Shown in pieces: positions 54,959 through 62,430 of a stretch of 64,000 bases of DNA. Source of the stretch: Woeseiaceae bacterium (lineage in GTDB: Bacteria > Pseudomonadota > Gammaproteobacteria > Steroidobacterales > Woeseiaceae); assembly GCA_021773035.1 (NCBI GenBank), contig JAJFKU010000023.1:186001-250000 (forward strand), in the 5' to 3' direction. A program made the translations under genes and the position numbers. Numbering within the stretch: position 1 is the first letter of the stretch; the number at the start of each line of letters is the position of its first letter. Under the pieces are notes generated by a model that was given only the letters and a program-made list of their open reading frames with translations, was not told where the DNA came from and did not search any database.

Positions 54959-56392
54959 TTATCGATTGAGTTCGTAAAGCGCGGTTTGAATCTCCGTTGC
55001 GAAAGCTTTTGCCTCTTCCGCGACGCGCTTCGTGTCGATAGTCAGTAGCTGCCGGTCTTTCATCAGGACCTTACCGTCCACGACAACCGATGCAACATCC
55101 TGCTCATCCGTGACGTAGACGAGGTGCGATATTACGTCGTAGGTAGGTACATGGTGGACATCGTCAAAGGCGACCTGAATGATATCGGCGCGCTTGCCGA
55201 CTTCGATCGAACCGATCGTGTCGCCCAGACCTATTGCCGTGGCGCCACCGCTGGTCGCCATTTTTAGGACCGTAGGCGCCGACATAACGACCGGGTCCAT
55301 GCGGTCAACCTTCTGCAGGAATGCTGCGAGCCGCATTTCTTCCCACATATCCAGGTCGTTGTTACTGGCTGCGCCGTCGGTGCCGAGCCCCATCCGCACA
55401 CCCGCCTGCAGCATCTCGGCGACCGGCGAAATTCCGGACGCGATTTTCATATTGGACGTCGGATTGTGAATCACGCCAACCTTGCGCTCGACAAGTATGG
55501 AAATCTCTTCCTCGGTCGGCCAGACCATATGGGCGGCAATCGTCGGTCCGTCGAAGAAGCCGATCGATTCGGCCAGTTCGACACTGGTCATGCCAAAAGT
55601 GTCCTTCGAGTACTGTAGCTCGAACGGCGACTCGGACATGTGAATGCTGATGCTGGTGTCGTGTTCGATCGCCGCCGCGCGGGTGGCCTTGAGCTGTTCG
55701 GCATTCAGCGTGTAGTTCGCATGTGGTCCGAAAATCGGTGTAATCCGGCTGTTCTTGTTCTTCCAGCGCTCGATAAAGCCGATACCCTTTCGAATCGAGT
55801 CGGCCGCGTTCTCGGCATCCGGACTGCGTTGATCGATAACCGTTGCCGATATCATCGCCCGCATGCCGCAGCTGTCGACGACCTGGGCAATCGTGTCCGG
55901 GAAGTAGTACATGTCGACGAAGGTCGTGGTGCCGCCACGGATCATTTCCCAGCAGGCGAGTTCAGTGCCGATGCGTACGAACTCGGTATCGACGAACTGC
56001 ACTTCAGCGGGGAAGATGTAGTTGTTCAGCCAGTCCATCAGCGCAAGGTCGTCGGCGACGCCGCGCAACAGGGTCATCGCTGCGTGCGAATGTCCGTTGA
56101 CGAGGCCTGGCATGACGATGCGATTCTCGCCGGGCAGGATTTCTGCAGCCGAATACTCGGCGCTGATGTCTGCCGCGTCGCCAACCGCGAGAATCAGTCC
56201 CTCGTCGATGGCGACTGCGCCGTCCTTGTAGACCGACGAACTGCCGTCCATGCTGATCACATAGTCGCCCATAATGATCAGGTCGATCTGATCGGCGTCT
56301 GCCATGGACGAACCCTGCTCTTGTGAGGGGTTGCAGGCGGCCAGGCTAAGTGATACAAAAACAAAGGAAAAACAAATACTTATTCTTTTCAT
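54959..56392 (-). CDS. mtaD: amidohydrolase, MTA/SAH deaminase-like, with lipoprotein signal
   Basis: 477 residues from ATG 56392 (AAGGA upstream); the frame runs to 56443 but that part overlaps the PhyH gene. Metal sites of the MtaD/TRZ-ATZ group are LVNGHSHAAMTLLRGVADDLALMDWLNNYIFPAE (HxH), IHMSES, AAHMVWP and LGTDGAASNNDLDMWEEMR. The family deaminates adenosine-type nucleosides (SAH, MTA). Oddly, it starts with a lipoprotein signal peptide (SLSLAAC, Cys at about residue 20), so this copy should be exported. Divergent from PhyH with only 11 bp between start codons. Confidence 0.85.
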   Translation of the reverse strand: MKRISICFSFVFVSLSLAACNPSQEQGSSMADADQIDLIIMGDYVISMDGSSSVYKDGAVAIDEGLILAVGDAADISAEYSAAEILPGENRIVMPGLVNGHSHAAMTLLRGVADDLALMDWLNNYIFPAEVQFVDTEFVRIGTELACWEMIRGGTTTFVDMYYFPDTIAQVVDSCGMRAMISATVIDQRSPDAENAADSIRKGIGFIERWKNKNSRITPIFGPHANYTLNAEQLKATRAAAIEHDTSISIHMSESPFELQYSKDTFGMTSVELAESIGFFDGPTIAAHMVWPTEEEISILVERKVGVIHNPTSNMKIASGISPVAEMLQAGVRMGLGTDGAASNNDLDMWEEMRLAAFLQKVDRMDPVVMSAPTVLKMATSGGATAIGLGDTIGSIEVGKRADIIQVAFDDVHHVPTYDVISHLVYVTDEQDVASVVVDGKVLMKDRQLLTIDTKRVAEEAKAFATEIQTALYELNR

Positions 56393-56403
56393 AGGAGGTC
56401 CTT

Positions 56404-57303
56404 TTGGCGACGATTGTAGCATCGAATAGTCGTGTTCCGTCATATCCGGCTCCCGCCGGCGGGCAGCTAACAGCAGAGATGCTCGCGGACTTCGACGAGT
56501 TCGGATTTCTGATACTCAGAGATTTCGTATCGGTCGAGGCGTGCGACAGATTACGCGCGAGGGCCGCCGAGCTGACAGAAGAACTCGACCCGGCTGCCGT
56601 GCGCAGTGTTTTTTCCGCGCTGCAGCAGACGCAGTTGGGAGACAGCTATTTCGAGGAGTCGGGCGACAAGATTCGCTTTTTCTTCGAGAGCGATGCGTTT
56701 GACGATAACGGCGAGCTCAGGCAATCGAAAATCGACAGCCTCAACAAGATCGGTCACGCCATGCATGATCTCGACCCGGTATTCGATGCTTTTTCGAGAA
56801 CACCGGAGCTGGCGGCAACGGTGGGCAGTCTCAATTACGTCGACCCGATCGTGCTGCAGTCCATGTACATTCTGAAGCCGCCACGGATCGGCGGAGAAGT
56901 TCACTGTCATCAGGATTCGACCTTCTTGTACACGGAACCGGAGTCCTGCATTGGTTTCTGGTTTGCACTTGAAGATGCCACCGTCGATAACGGCTGTATG
57001 CAGTTCATCCCCGGTGCTCACAAAGGACCGCTGAAACAACTTCACTACCGCGACGACAACGGCCAGATGACCTACAAAACGCTCGACGATACACCGTGGC
57101 CGGAAGGGGCGGCCGTAGCGGCGGAAGCGAAAGCCGGCACACTGGTCATATTCGATGGTCGCGCGCCGCACTTAAGCGGCCCGAACCTGTCAGATCAATC
57201 ACGACATGCCTACACGCTGCACGTTATCGACAAAGAGAGCCGTTATCCGGCTGGAAACTGGTTACAGCGCGGCGCTAACTTGCCGTTCCGCGGTTTCGAG
57301 TAA
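56404..57303 (+). CDS. phytanoyl-CoA dioxygenase (PhyH) family protein
   Basis: 299 residues from TTG 56404, with an AGGAGG site 5 bases upstream. PhyH-type Fe(II)/2-oxoglutarate oxygenase: the HxD pair in VHCHQDSTFLY at about residues 163-173 and the distal His in GRAPHLSGPNLSDQSRHAY with Arg for 2-oxoglutarate. FGFLILRDFVSVEACDRLRARA near the start is typical. Substrate unknown. 25 bp upstream of deoA and in the same direction. Confidence 0.87.
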   Translation: MATIVASNSRVPSYPAPAGGQLTAEMLADFDEFGFLILRDFVSVEACDRLRARAAELTEELDPAAVRSVFSALQQTQLGDSYFEESGDKIRFFFESDAFDDNGELRQSKIDSLNKIGHAMHDLDPVFDAFSRTPELAATVGSLNYVDPIVLQSMYILKPPRIGGEVHCHQDSTFLYTEPESCIGFWFALEDATVDNGCMQFIPGAHKGPLKQLHYRDDNGQMTYKTLDDTPWPEGAAVAAEAKAGTLVIFDGRAPHLSGPNLSDQSRHAYTLHVIDKESRYPAGNWLQRGANLPFRGFE

Positions 57304-57328
57304 GGTCTGTACGCAACTAGGGACCCCA

Positions 57329-58642
57329 ATGCTATTTACTGATGTCATACGCAAAAAGCGCGACGGCGGCGTTCTGTCCGACGAAGAAATTCAATACTTC
57401 GTAGACGGGCTTGCCGATAACAGCCTGCCTGCGGAACAGGTGTCATCGCTGGCGATGGCGGTTTTTCTGAATTCAATGAATTTCGATGAGGCGGGAAAAC
57501 TGACACTTGCAATGGCCGGGTCGGGCACCGTTCTCAACTGGGATGCGGAGGATCTGGATGGTCCCGTTGTCGATAAACACTCCACCGGCGGCGTCGGCGA
57601 CAAGGTGAGCTTTCTGCTTGCGCCGATTGCTGCCGCGTGCGGCTGTTATGTGCCGATGATCTCAGGGCGTGGTCTGGGTCACACCGGCGGCACAACGGAC
57701 AAGGCGGAATCGATCCCTGGCTACAACGCAACGCCGGACTTCGATCTTTTTCGTCGCACGGTGAAGGAGGTTGGCTGCGCCATCATCGGTCAGACCGAAG
57801 ATCTCGCGCCCGCTGACCGGCGGTTCTATTCGATTCGCGATGTAACCGCTACGGTCGAGTCTGTGCCGCTGATCACGGCCTCCATTCTATCGAAAAAAAT
57901 CGCCGCCGGTCTGCAGGGACTGGTGATGGATGTGAAGGTCGGCAGTGGCGCATTCATGGAATCGCCTGAGCGTGCCACGGAGTTGGCGAAGAGCATCATC
58001 GGCACGGCAGCTAAAGCCGGGCTCAGTGCGCATGCACTGATTACCGACATGAACGAGGTGCTGGGTACGACCGCGGGAAATGCACTTGAAATTGAAGAGT
58101 CGATGCGCTTCTTACGCAATGAGGCTCGTGATAATCGGCTCGACGAGGTTGTCATGGCGCTGTGCGCCGAAATGCTTGTCGTCGGCGGTATCGAGAGTAA
58201 TCGGGATGCGGCGAGGGTGCGTTGCGAAGAGGCGGTGGTGAGCGGAAGGGCGGCTGAAATTTTCGGTCGTATGACGGCGGCACTTGGCGGGCCTCAGGAT
58301 TTCGTCGATAAGTATCCGGCATATCTCGCTAAGGCCCCTGTAGTCCGACCGCTGTTTGCCGCCGGTATCGTGACCGCCGTCGATACGCGCGCGGTCGGTA
58401 ATGCGATCATTGAGCTCGGCGGTGGGCGCCGTAGCGTGGGGCAGGCGCTGGATCTGGCGGTGGGGTTCACCGATATCGCCGGCACCGGTGTAGAACTGGA
58501 CGGCGAGCGGCCGCTGGCGGTCATTCACGCTGCCAGCGAGGCTGACGCTGACCGGGCTGCGGAGGATCTGTTGCAGGCCTTTGTTTTGGCCGAATCAGTG
58601 CCTGAAACCCGACCCGTAATTGGCGATATTTTGACCGGATAG
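57329..58642 (+). CDS. deoA: thymidine phosphorylase
   Basis: 437 residues from ATG 57329 (E. coli 440). The phosphate/nucleoside signature DKHSTGGVGDKVSFLLAPIAAACGCYVPMISGRGLGHTGGTTDKAESIPGY is intact at about residues 80-130. Also MDVKVGSGAFM and ITDMNEVLG later. Cleaves (deoxy)thymidine/uridine to base and (deoxy)ribose-1-phosphate, which DeoB then converts. Followed by nupC-2 59 bp downstream. Confidence 0.96.
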   Translation: MLFTDVIRKKRDGGVLSDEEIQYFVDGLADNSLPAEQVSSLAMAVFLNSMNFDEAGKLTLAMAGSGTVLNWDAEDLDGPVVDKHSTGGVGDKVSFLLAPIAAACGCYVPMISGRGLGHTGGTTDKAESIPGYNATPDFDLFRRTVKEVGCAIIGQTEDLAPADRRFYSIRDVTATVESVPLITASILSKKIAAGLQGLVMDVKVGSGAFMESPERATELAKSIIGTAAKAGLSAHALITDMNEVLGTTAGNALEIEESMRFLRNEARDNRLDEVVMALCAEMLVVGGIESNRDAARVRCEEAVVSGRAAEIFGRMTAALGGPQDFVDKYPAYLAKAPVVRPLFAAGIVTAVDTRAVGNAIIELGGGRRSVGQALDLAVGFTDIAGTGVELDGERPLAVIHAASEADADRAAEDLLQAFVLAESVPETRPVIGDILTG

Positions 58643-58701
58643 CGGCCTGCGATGCGGTAGACTGTTACTACGAACAATAAGAATCCACCCGGGGGAAAAC
58701 C

Positions 58702-59922
58702 ATGTCCAACCTCATCGGTATCGCAGGGATCGCTGTCATCCTTGGAATAGCATTCCTGTTTTCGAGTAACCGCAAGGCCATCAATCTGCGCATCGTTGGG
58801 GCGGCATTCGGACTACAGGTCGTCGTTGCGGTGCTGGTTCTTTACTGGGAGGGTGGCCGCCGCGCGATTGAGGTCATGAGCGGCGGCGTAATGGCCGTGA
58901 TCGGTTTCTCGAGGGAGGGAATCGACATGGTCTTCGGTCCGCTGGCCAACACCGAGATTGTTGGCTTTAGTTTCGCCATCAACGTGTTGCCCATTATCAT
59001 CTTCTTTTCGGCACTGATGTCGGTGTTGTACCACCTGCGGGTCATGGAGTGGGTCGTAATACTCGTCGGTGGATTTCTGCGCAAGGTCATCGGTACAGGC
59101 GACGTTGAGTCCATGAATGCTGCCGCGAATATTTTTGTCGGTCAGACCGAGGCACCGCTCGCGGTACGGCCTTACCTCAAGGGGCTGACGGAGGCGCAGA
59201 TGTTCGCGGTGATGGTATCGGGCCTGGCATCGATTGCCGGTACGGTGCTCGCGGGCTATGCGTTAATGGGTGCCGAACTCAAGTACCTGCTGGCTGCAGC
59301 ATTCATGGCGGCCCCGGGCGGCCTGCTGATGGCCAAAATCATCATGCCGGACGACGAGGTCGTCCGTTCGAGCGGGCACGGCAAGCTCATGATGGAAAAG
59401 AGTCAGCATAAAAACGTGATTCTTGCCGCGGCTACCGGTACGACGGACGGCTTGCGGCTTGCCGCGAATATCGGCGCGATGCTGATCGCTTTCGTAGCAC
59501 TCATCGCATTGTTTAACGGTCTGGTGGGTTGGGTCGCGGGCTGGTTCGGCTACGAGTTGACGCTGCAGATGATCCTGGGTTGGATATTCAGGCCATTGAT
59601 GTATTTGCTCAGCGTTCCCTGGGAGGAGGCGCAGGCCGCCGGGGCGCTGTTCGGCGAAAAGCTGATCCTCAATGAGTTCGTCGCGTTCTCGAACCTGAAC
59701 GAATATCTGGCCGGTATGAGTCCGCGTACAGTTGCCATCGCTACTTTCTCACTCTGCGGTTTCGCCAACCTGTCGTCGATTGCGATTTTGCTCGGCGGCC
59801 TCGGTGTACTGGTGCCGGAGAAACGCGATTTGATTGGCCAACTCGGCCTCAAGGCCGTACTGGCCGGATCGCTGTCAAACCTGATGAGTGCCGCGCTCGC
59901 GGGGCTGCTGCTGACGTTTTGA
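58702..59922 (+). CDS. nupC: NupC-family concentrative nucleoside transporter (2)
   Basis: 406 residues, the same length as the copy at 50791 and clearly paralogous: SNRKAINLRIVGAAFGLQ, AINVLPIIIFFSALMSVLYHLRVME, NIFVGQTEAPLAVRPYL (Gln replaces His in the IFVG-x-T motif), SGLASIAGTVLAGYALMGAELKYLLAA. It probably differs from copy 1 in nucleoside preference. GGGGGAA lies just before the ATG. Confidence 0.93.
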   Translation: MSNLIGIAGIAVILGIAFLFSSNRKAINLRIVGAAFGLQVVVAVLVLYWEGGRRAIEVMSGGVMAVIGFSREGIDMVFGPLANTEIVGFSFAINVLPIIIFFSALMSVLYHLRVMEWVVILVGGFLRKVIGTGDVESMNAAANIFVGQTEAPLAVRPYLKGLTEAQMFAVMVSGLASIAGTVLAGYALMGAELKYLLAAAFMAAPGGLLMAKIIMPDDEVVRSSGHGKLMMEKSQHKNVILAAATGTTDGLRLAANIGAMLIAFVALIALFNGLVGWVAGWFGYELTLQMILGWIFRPLMYLLSVPWEEAQAAGALFGEKLILNEFVAFSNLNEYLAGMSPRTVAIATFSLCGFANLSSIAILLGGLGVLVPEKRDLIGQLGLKAVLAGSLSNLMSAALAGLLLTF

Positions 59923-59952
59923 AACCACGCCCATCCAACGCGATGTTATCTC

Positions 59953-60270
59953 TTATGCGGCCTCCGCGTGCAGGCGCAGGCCAAGCGCCTTCGCAACCTT
60001 CAGGACAGTTGCAAGACTGGGGTTGCCATTTTCACTCAGTGCTTTGTACAGACTCTCACGACTCAGTCCGGTAGCGCGTGCCACCTGGGACATGCCCCTG
60101 GCACGCGCAATGTCGCCCAGTGCACGAGCGATGCCCGCAACGTCATCCGGTGCCTCCACTAACCACGCATCAAGATAGGCTGCCATTTCCTGCGGCGTAC
60201 GCAATTGGTCCGCGACGTCGTGGGGGATCGTTTTCGTTTTCACGCTGGACTTCGATACTTTCTTGCGCAT
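59953..60270 (-). CDS. HI1420-family antitoxin (XRE-type HTH)
   Basis: 105 residues. The C-terminal helix-turn-helix, ARGMSQVARATGLSRESLYKALSENGNPSLATVLKVAKALGLRL, is diagnostic of the HI1420 addiction-module antidotes, and the N-terminal basic stretch SSVKTKTIPHDVADQLRTPQEMAAYLDAWL is also family-like. It normally neutralises a RelE/HigB-type toxin encoded just upstream, but here the toxin frame carries an in-frame stop. The antitoxin starts 10 bp after the toxin stop. Confidence 0.87.
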   Translation of the reverse strand: MRKKVSKSSVKTKTIPHDVADQLRTPQEMAAYLDAWLVEAPDDVAGIARALGDIARARGMSQVARATGLSRESLYKALSENGNPSLATVLKVAKALGLRLHAEAA

Positions 60271-60280
60271 GACGGCAATC

Positions 60281-60571
60281 TCACAGGTTCAGGGCGAGGG
60301 TAATGGCCGCCCTGATATCTTCTTGCTGAGTTGATTTGTCACCGCCCGCGAGCAAAACGATCAAGCTGCTTCCTCGCTTCGTATAGTAAACGCGGTAACC
60401 CGGTCCGACGTCGATTTTCAGCTCACGGACCCCGGCGTTGAGTATTCTGTACTGACCTGGATTTCCATGTGCGAGCCGATCAATCCGAACCTGTATTCGT
60501 GCCCGACCATTACGGTCTTTCAGGGCATTAATCCAGTCTCAATAAACCTCGGTCATTCGTATTTGTGCCAT
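60281..60571 (-). pseudogene. RelE/HigB-like (HI1419) toxin with in-frame TGA
   Basis: Read from ATG 60571 (or 60556): MAQIRMTEVY, then TGA at 60539-60541, then an intact frame DWINALKDRNGRARIQVRIDRLAHGNPG ... VGPGYRVYYTKRGSSLIVLLAGGDKSTQQEDIRAAI to TGA at 60281. The second part matches the HI1419-type toxin (phage-derived Gp49-like) across its length, including RVYYTKRG and LLAGGDKS. No in-frame ATG, GTG or TTG restart was seen after the stop. So the toxin is inactivated by one nonsense change while its antitoxin remains whole. Confidence 0.78.
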
Positions 60572-60574
60572 CCG

Positions 60575-60602
60575 AGTGTATCCTACAGGCTACAGATGTC
60601 AA
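60575..60602 (-). promoter_or_regulatory. promoter/operator of the HI1419-HI1420 module
   Basis: On the minus strand a perfect -35 TTGACA (60597-60602), 16 bp and a -10 TACACT (60575-60580). The spacer holds the imperfect palindrome TGTAGCCTGTAGGATACA (14 of 18 positions symmetric), probably the antitoxin operator. Transcription would start at or inside the first codons, favouring the ATG at 60556. Confidence 0.5.
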
Positions 60603-60902
60603 GAGACTATGTATTACCTCCGCGTAACGCTAGTCAGCGTTGGACGTTGCAAAAAATCCTACAACAGAAGGGAAATCAGCCAGAGCGCTGAAAATCAGGC
60701 AATTGCGTTGATTGGCTGCCGGCGTCGAACAAGCGCCTGAGATTTTTCCCGCAAGCACTTCCAGAAACTCCGCGCTAGAGCGTCTTGAAGAAACCCCAAT
60801 CCCGATCCGATCACTCTCCGGCGTCTTCGAGGATTCTGATTGTGTCCACGCCGGGTACCCGAAGCGTAACGGGGTTTTCGACAAGCTCGTTGTCGATGTA
60901 CT
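60603..60902. other. 300-bp stretch without a supported gene
   Basis: Lies between the HI1419 promoter and vapC. A minus-strand frame of 84 codons (60630-60884) is open but has no ribosome site, no signal peptide and no motif I recognise. It may be decayed DNA belonging to the toxin-antitoxin cluster. Confidence 0.5.
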
Positions 60903-61292
60903 TCAAAGAACGACCAGGCCCAGATGCTCTTCCATTACGTCGAAGTCACGATCCGCGTGGAGGAGTTGGTGAGTGTTCACCATGCAGAACGTGGCGATCA
61001 GCATGTCGATGGTTTTGCGAACAGTGATGCCTTTCGCTCTGAGCCTGCGATAGTTGCGGGCGCTCGCGAGGGCTATGTCCTGGCCAACCATCGGTTCGTA
61101 GAATAGCGCTTCCAGTGCCGCCTTCGCCTTTCGGAAATCGCTGTCGTTACGGAATCCCTGGAGTACTTCCGTAATGATGAGGTCGCCCGTCATGAGCGGC
61201 TCTTCACCGAGGAATGTGTCGAGGAGGTCGGTTTCCCGGCTTCCGGTTCCGTTGAAATAGCCGATCCAGACTGAGCTATCGACAACAATCAC
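60903..61292 (-). CDS. vapC: VapC-type PIN-domain ribonuclease toxin
   Basis: 129 residues with a full PIN domain: MIVVDSSVWIGYFN (first Asp), DLIITEVLQGFR (Glu), TIDMLIATFCM (Asp in the C-terminal acidic set) and LLHADRDFDVM (last Asp). VapC toxins cut tRNA or rRNA. The start overlaps the vapB stop (ATGA-type overlap at 61289-61292). All catalytic acids are present, so it looks active. Confidence 0.92.
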   Translation of the reverse strand: MIVVDSSVWIGYFNGTGSRETDLLDTFLGEEPLMTGDLIITEVLQGFRNDSDFRKAKAALEALFYEPMVGQDIALASARNYRRLRAKGITVRKTIDMLIATFCMVNTHQLLHADRDFDVMEEHLGLVVL

Positions 61293-61486
61293 TTATCGCG
61301 CCGCGTTTTGTCGAGGGAGCCCTCCCAGTTGAGTCCACCGCGCAAGCGTTTAAGGCGGCTTTGGCGCCTCGTTTTTACGATGAGACGCAAGCCTGCTTCG
61401 ACGGCTTCCTTTTTTGTCTTAAAGCTGCCGACTTTAAGAGCGTCTGCCATCAGATCGTCGTTGATGTCGATGTTCGTGCGCATCAT
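61289..61486 (-). CDS. vapB: VapB-type antitoxin
   Basis: 65 residues from ATG 61486 (or 61483, better spaced from GAGG). It has the N-terminal ribbon-helix-helix RTNIDINDDLMADALKVGSFKTKKEAVEAGLRLIV, followed by a basic tail that wraps the toxin. It represses its own operon through the palindrome just upstream. Confidence 0.88.
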   Translation of the reverse strand: MMRTNIDINDDLMADALKVGSFKTKKEAVEAGLRLIVKTRRQSRLKRLRGGLNWEGSLDKTRRDK

Positions 61487-61492
61487 GTCCTC

Positions 61493-61520
61493 ATGTGTAT
61501 AAAACTCGAATGTATACACA
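61493..61520. promoter_or_regulatory. VapB operator palindrome
   Basis: A perfect 9-bp inverted repeat ATGTGTATA (61493-61501)-N10-TATACACAT (61512-61520) sits 6 bp upstream of the vapB start. The size and position fit an autoregulatory vapBC operator overlapping the core promoter. Confidence 0.75.
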
Positions 61521-61596
61521 TTACTTGAAAGCTTCAAGCTCCGAAACAAGAGGTCGAACCAAGATTAGGAGCAAATTTCCGTTTGGCCCACGAGAA

Positions 61597-61627
61597 AAGG
61601 GGTCAGGTTTATTTGTTCTGACCCCTT
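61597..61627. repeat. REP-like palindrome sharing arms with the 35-kb terminator
   Basis: AAGGGGTCAG (61597-61606) pairs with CTGACCCCTT (61618-61627) around an 11-base loop. The AGGGGTCAG arm is identical to that of the palindrome at 35013-35043. Palindromes with GGGGTCAG/CTGACCCC ends are commonly seen between genes in proteobacteria. No transposase is present in the window. Confidence 0.55.
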
Positions 61628-61633
61628 CTCCAA

Positions 61634-61900
61634 TCAACGATACAAAGCACGCAAAACCGCTTCCGGCTCCCGTTCCATGACACGCAGCAGCGTATGTGCC
61701 GCACCGTCGGGATTGCGCTTACCCTGTTCCCACTTTTGCAGTGTGCGCACGGAAATCATCAAAAAAGTCGGCAAACTGATTCTGTGACATGCCGAATCGT
61801 TCACGAACGGCTTTGATACTCGCCGGTGCGAACTCGTATCGTCTGAGTGATTTCGGACGATCCCGGAATTCTTCCAGTCCGGCGATTACGAATCGGTTAT
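61634..61900 (-). pseudogene. XRE-family (HigA/NadS-like) antitoxin relic with frameshift
   Basis: Minus-strand conceptual reading gives IAGLEEFRDRPKSLRRYEFAPASIKAVRERFGMSQNQFADF, then a shift, then ISVRTLQKWEQGKRNPDGAAHTLLRVMEREPEAVLRALYR and TGA at 61634-61636. The join is a run of six T (plus strand A6 at 61761-61766); five T would restore QFADFLMISVRTLQ. HTH and C-terminal helices are typical of HigA/NadS antitoxins. The N-terminal start and the usual toxin partner are not found. Left boundary exact, right boundary approximate. Confidence 0.72.
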
Positions 61901-62029
61901 GTGATATACAACGAGGATTCGCAGCTGACTTTTGACACCCAATGCCCGAGTCGAAAATAAAATTGGGCAGCCTCTCGCAGGACTGTTGCTGACATTCTGA
62001 TACGTCCCGGCCCTGTCACGGTGACGAAC

Positions 62030-62428
62030 TCAGGGCAGATGAAAACCGGCTGGTAGCAACTCAGCGATCGAATACTGCTGCCAGTCGCGGCTGTCGTCCA
62101 TCGTGATGATGACCGTGTTGTCGTCGGCGAACTCCTGGATGCGCTGGCGGCATCCTCCACACGGTGTGCAGGGGCCGACCTCGTCGGAACCGCCGACCAC
62201 GGCAATACGCACGATCCGCTTGCCGCCGTTCTGGAGCATGGCGGCGATGGCGGCAGCCTCGGCGCAGTTGCCGAGCGGGTAGGCCGCGTTCTCGACATTG
62301 CAGCCGACGTGTACGCGCTCGTTGTCGTCGATGATCGCCGCGCCGACGCTGTAACCCGAATAACGGCAATAGGCGTTCGCCCGCGCAGCGGCTGCGGCCT
62401 TGATGAGGTCTTCGTCTGCAATCGTCAT
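62030..62428 (-). CDS. cdd: cytidine deaminase
   Basis: 132 residues from ATG 62428 (the frame goes on to 62473 over the preA end). The zinc site is complete: GNCAEAAAIAAM (Cys and catalytic Glu) at about residues 54-65 and PCTPCGGCRQ at about 88-97. YSVGAAIIDDNERVHVGCNVENAAY precedes them. Tetrameric-type Cdd that turns (deoxy)cytidine into (deoxy)uridine, feeding DeoA. Its start lies 3 bp before the end of preA, so same operon. Confidence 0.94.
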   Translation of the reverse strand: MTIADEDLIKAAAAARANAYCRYSGYSVGAAIIDDNERVHVGCNVENAAYPLGNCAEAAAIAAMLQNGGKRIVRIAVVGGSDEVGPCTPCGGCRQRIQEFADDNTVIITMDDSRDWQQYSIAELLPAGFHLP

Positions 62429-62430
62429 GG

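Noticed and set aside
60630..60884. 84-codon minus-strand frame between the two toxin-antitoxin modules
   Set aside because: No Shine-Dalgarno, signal or recognisable domain; kept only as a note on that gap.
61920..62029. possible toxin gene upstream of the XRE antitoxin relic
   Set aside because: No RelE/HigB-type motif on either strand; only the read-through tail of a shadow frame of cdd.
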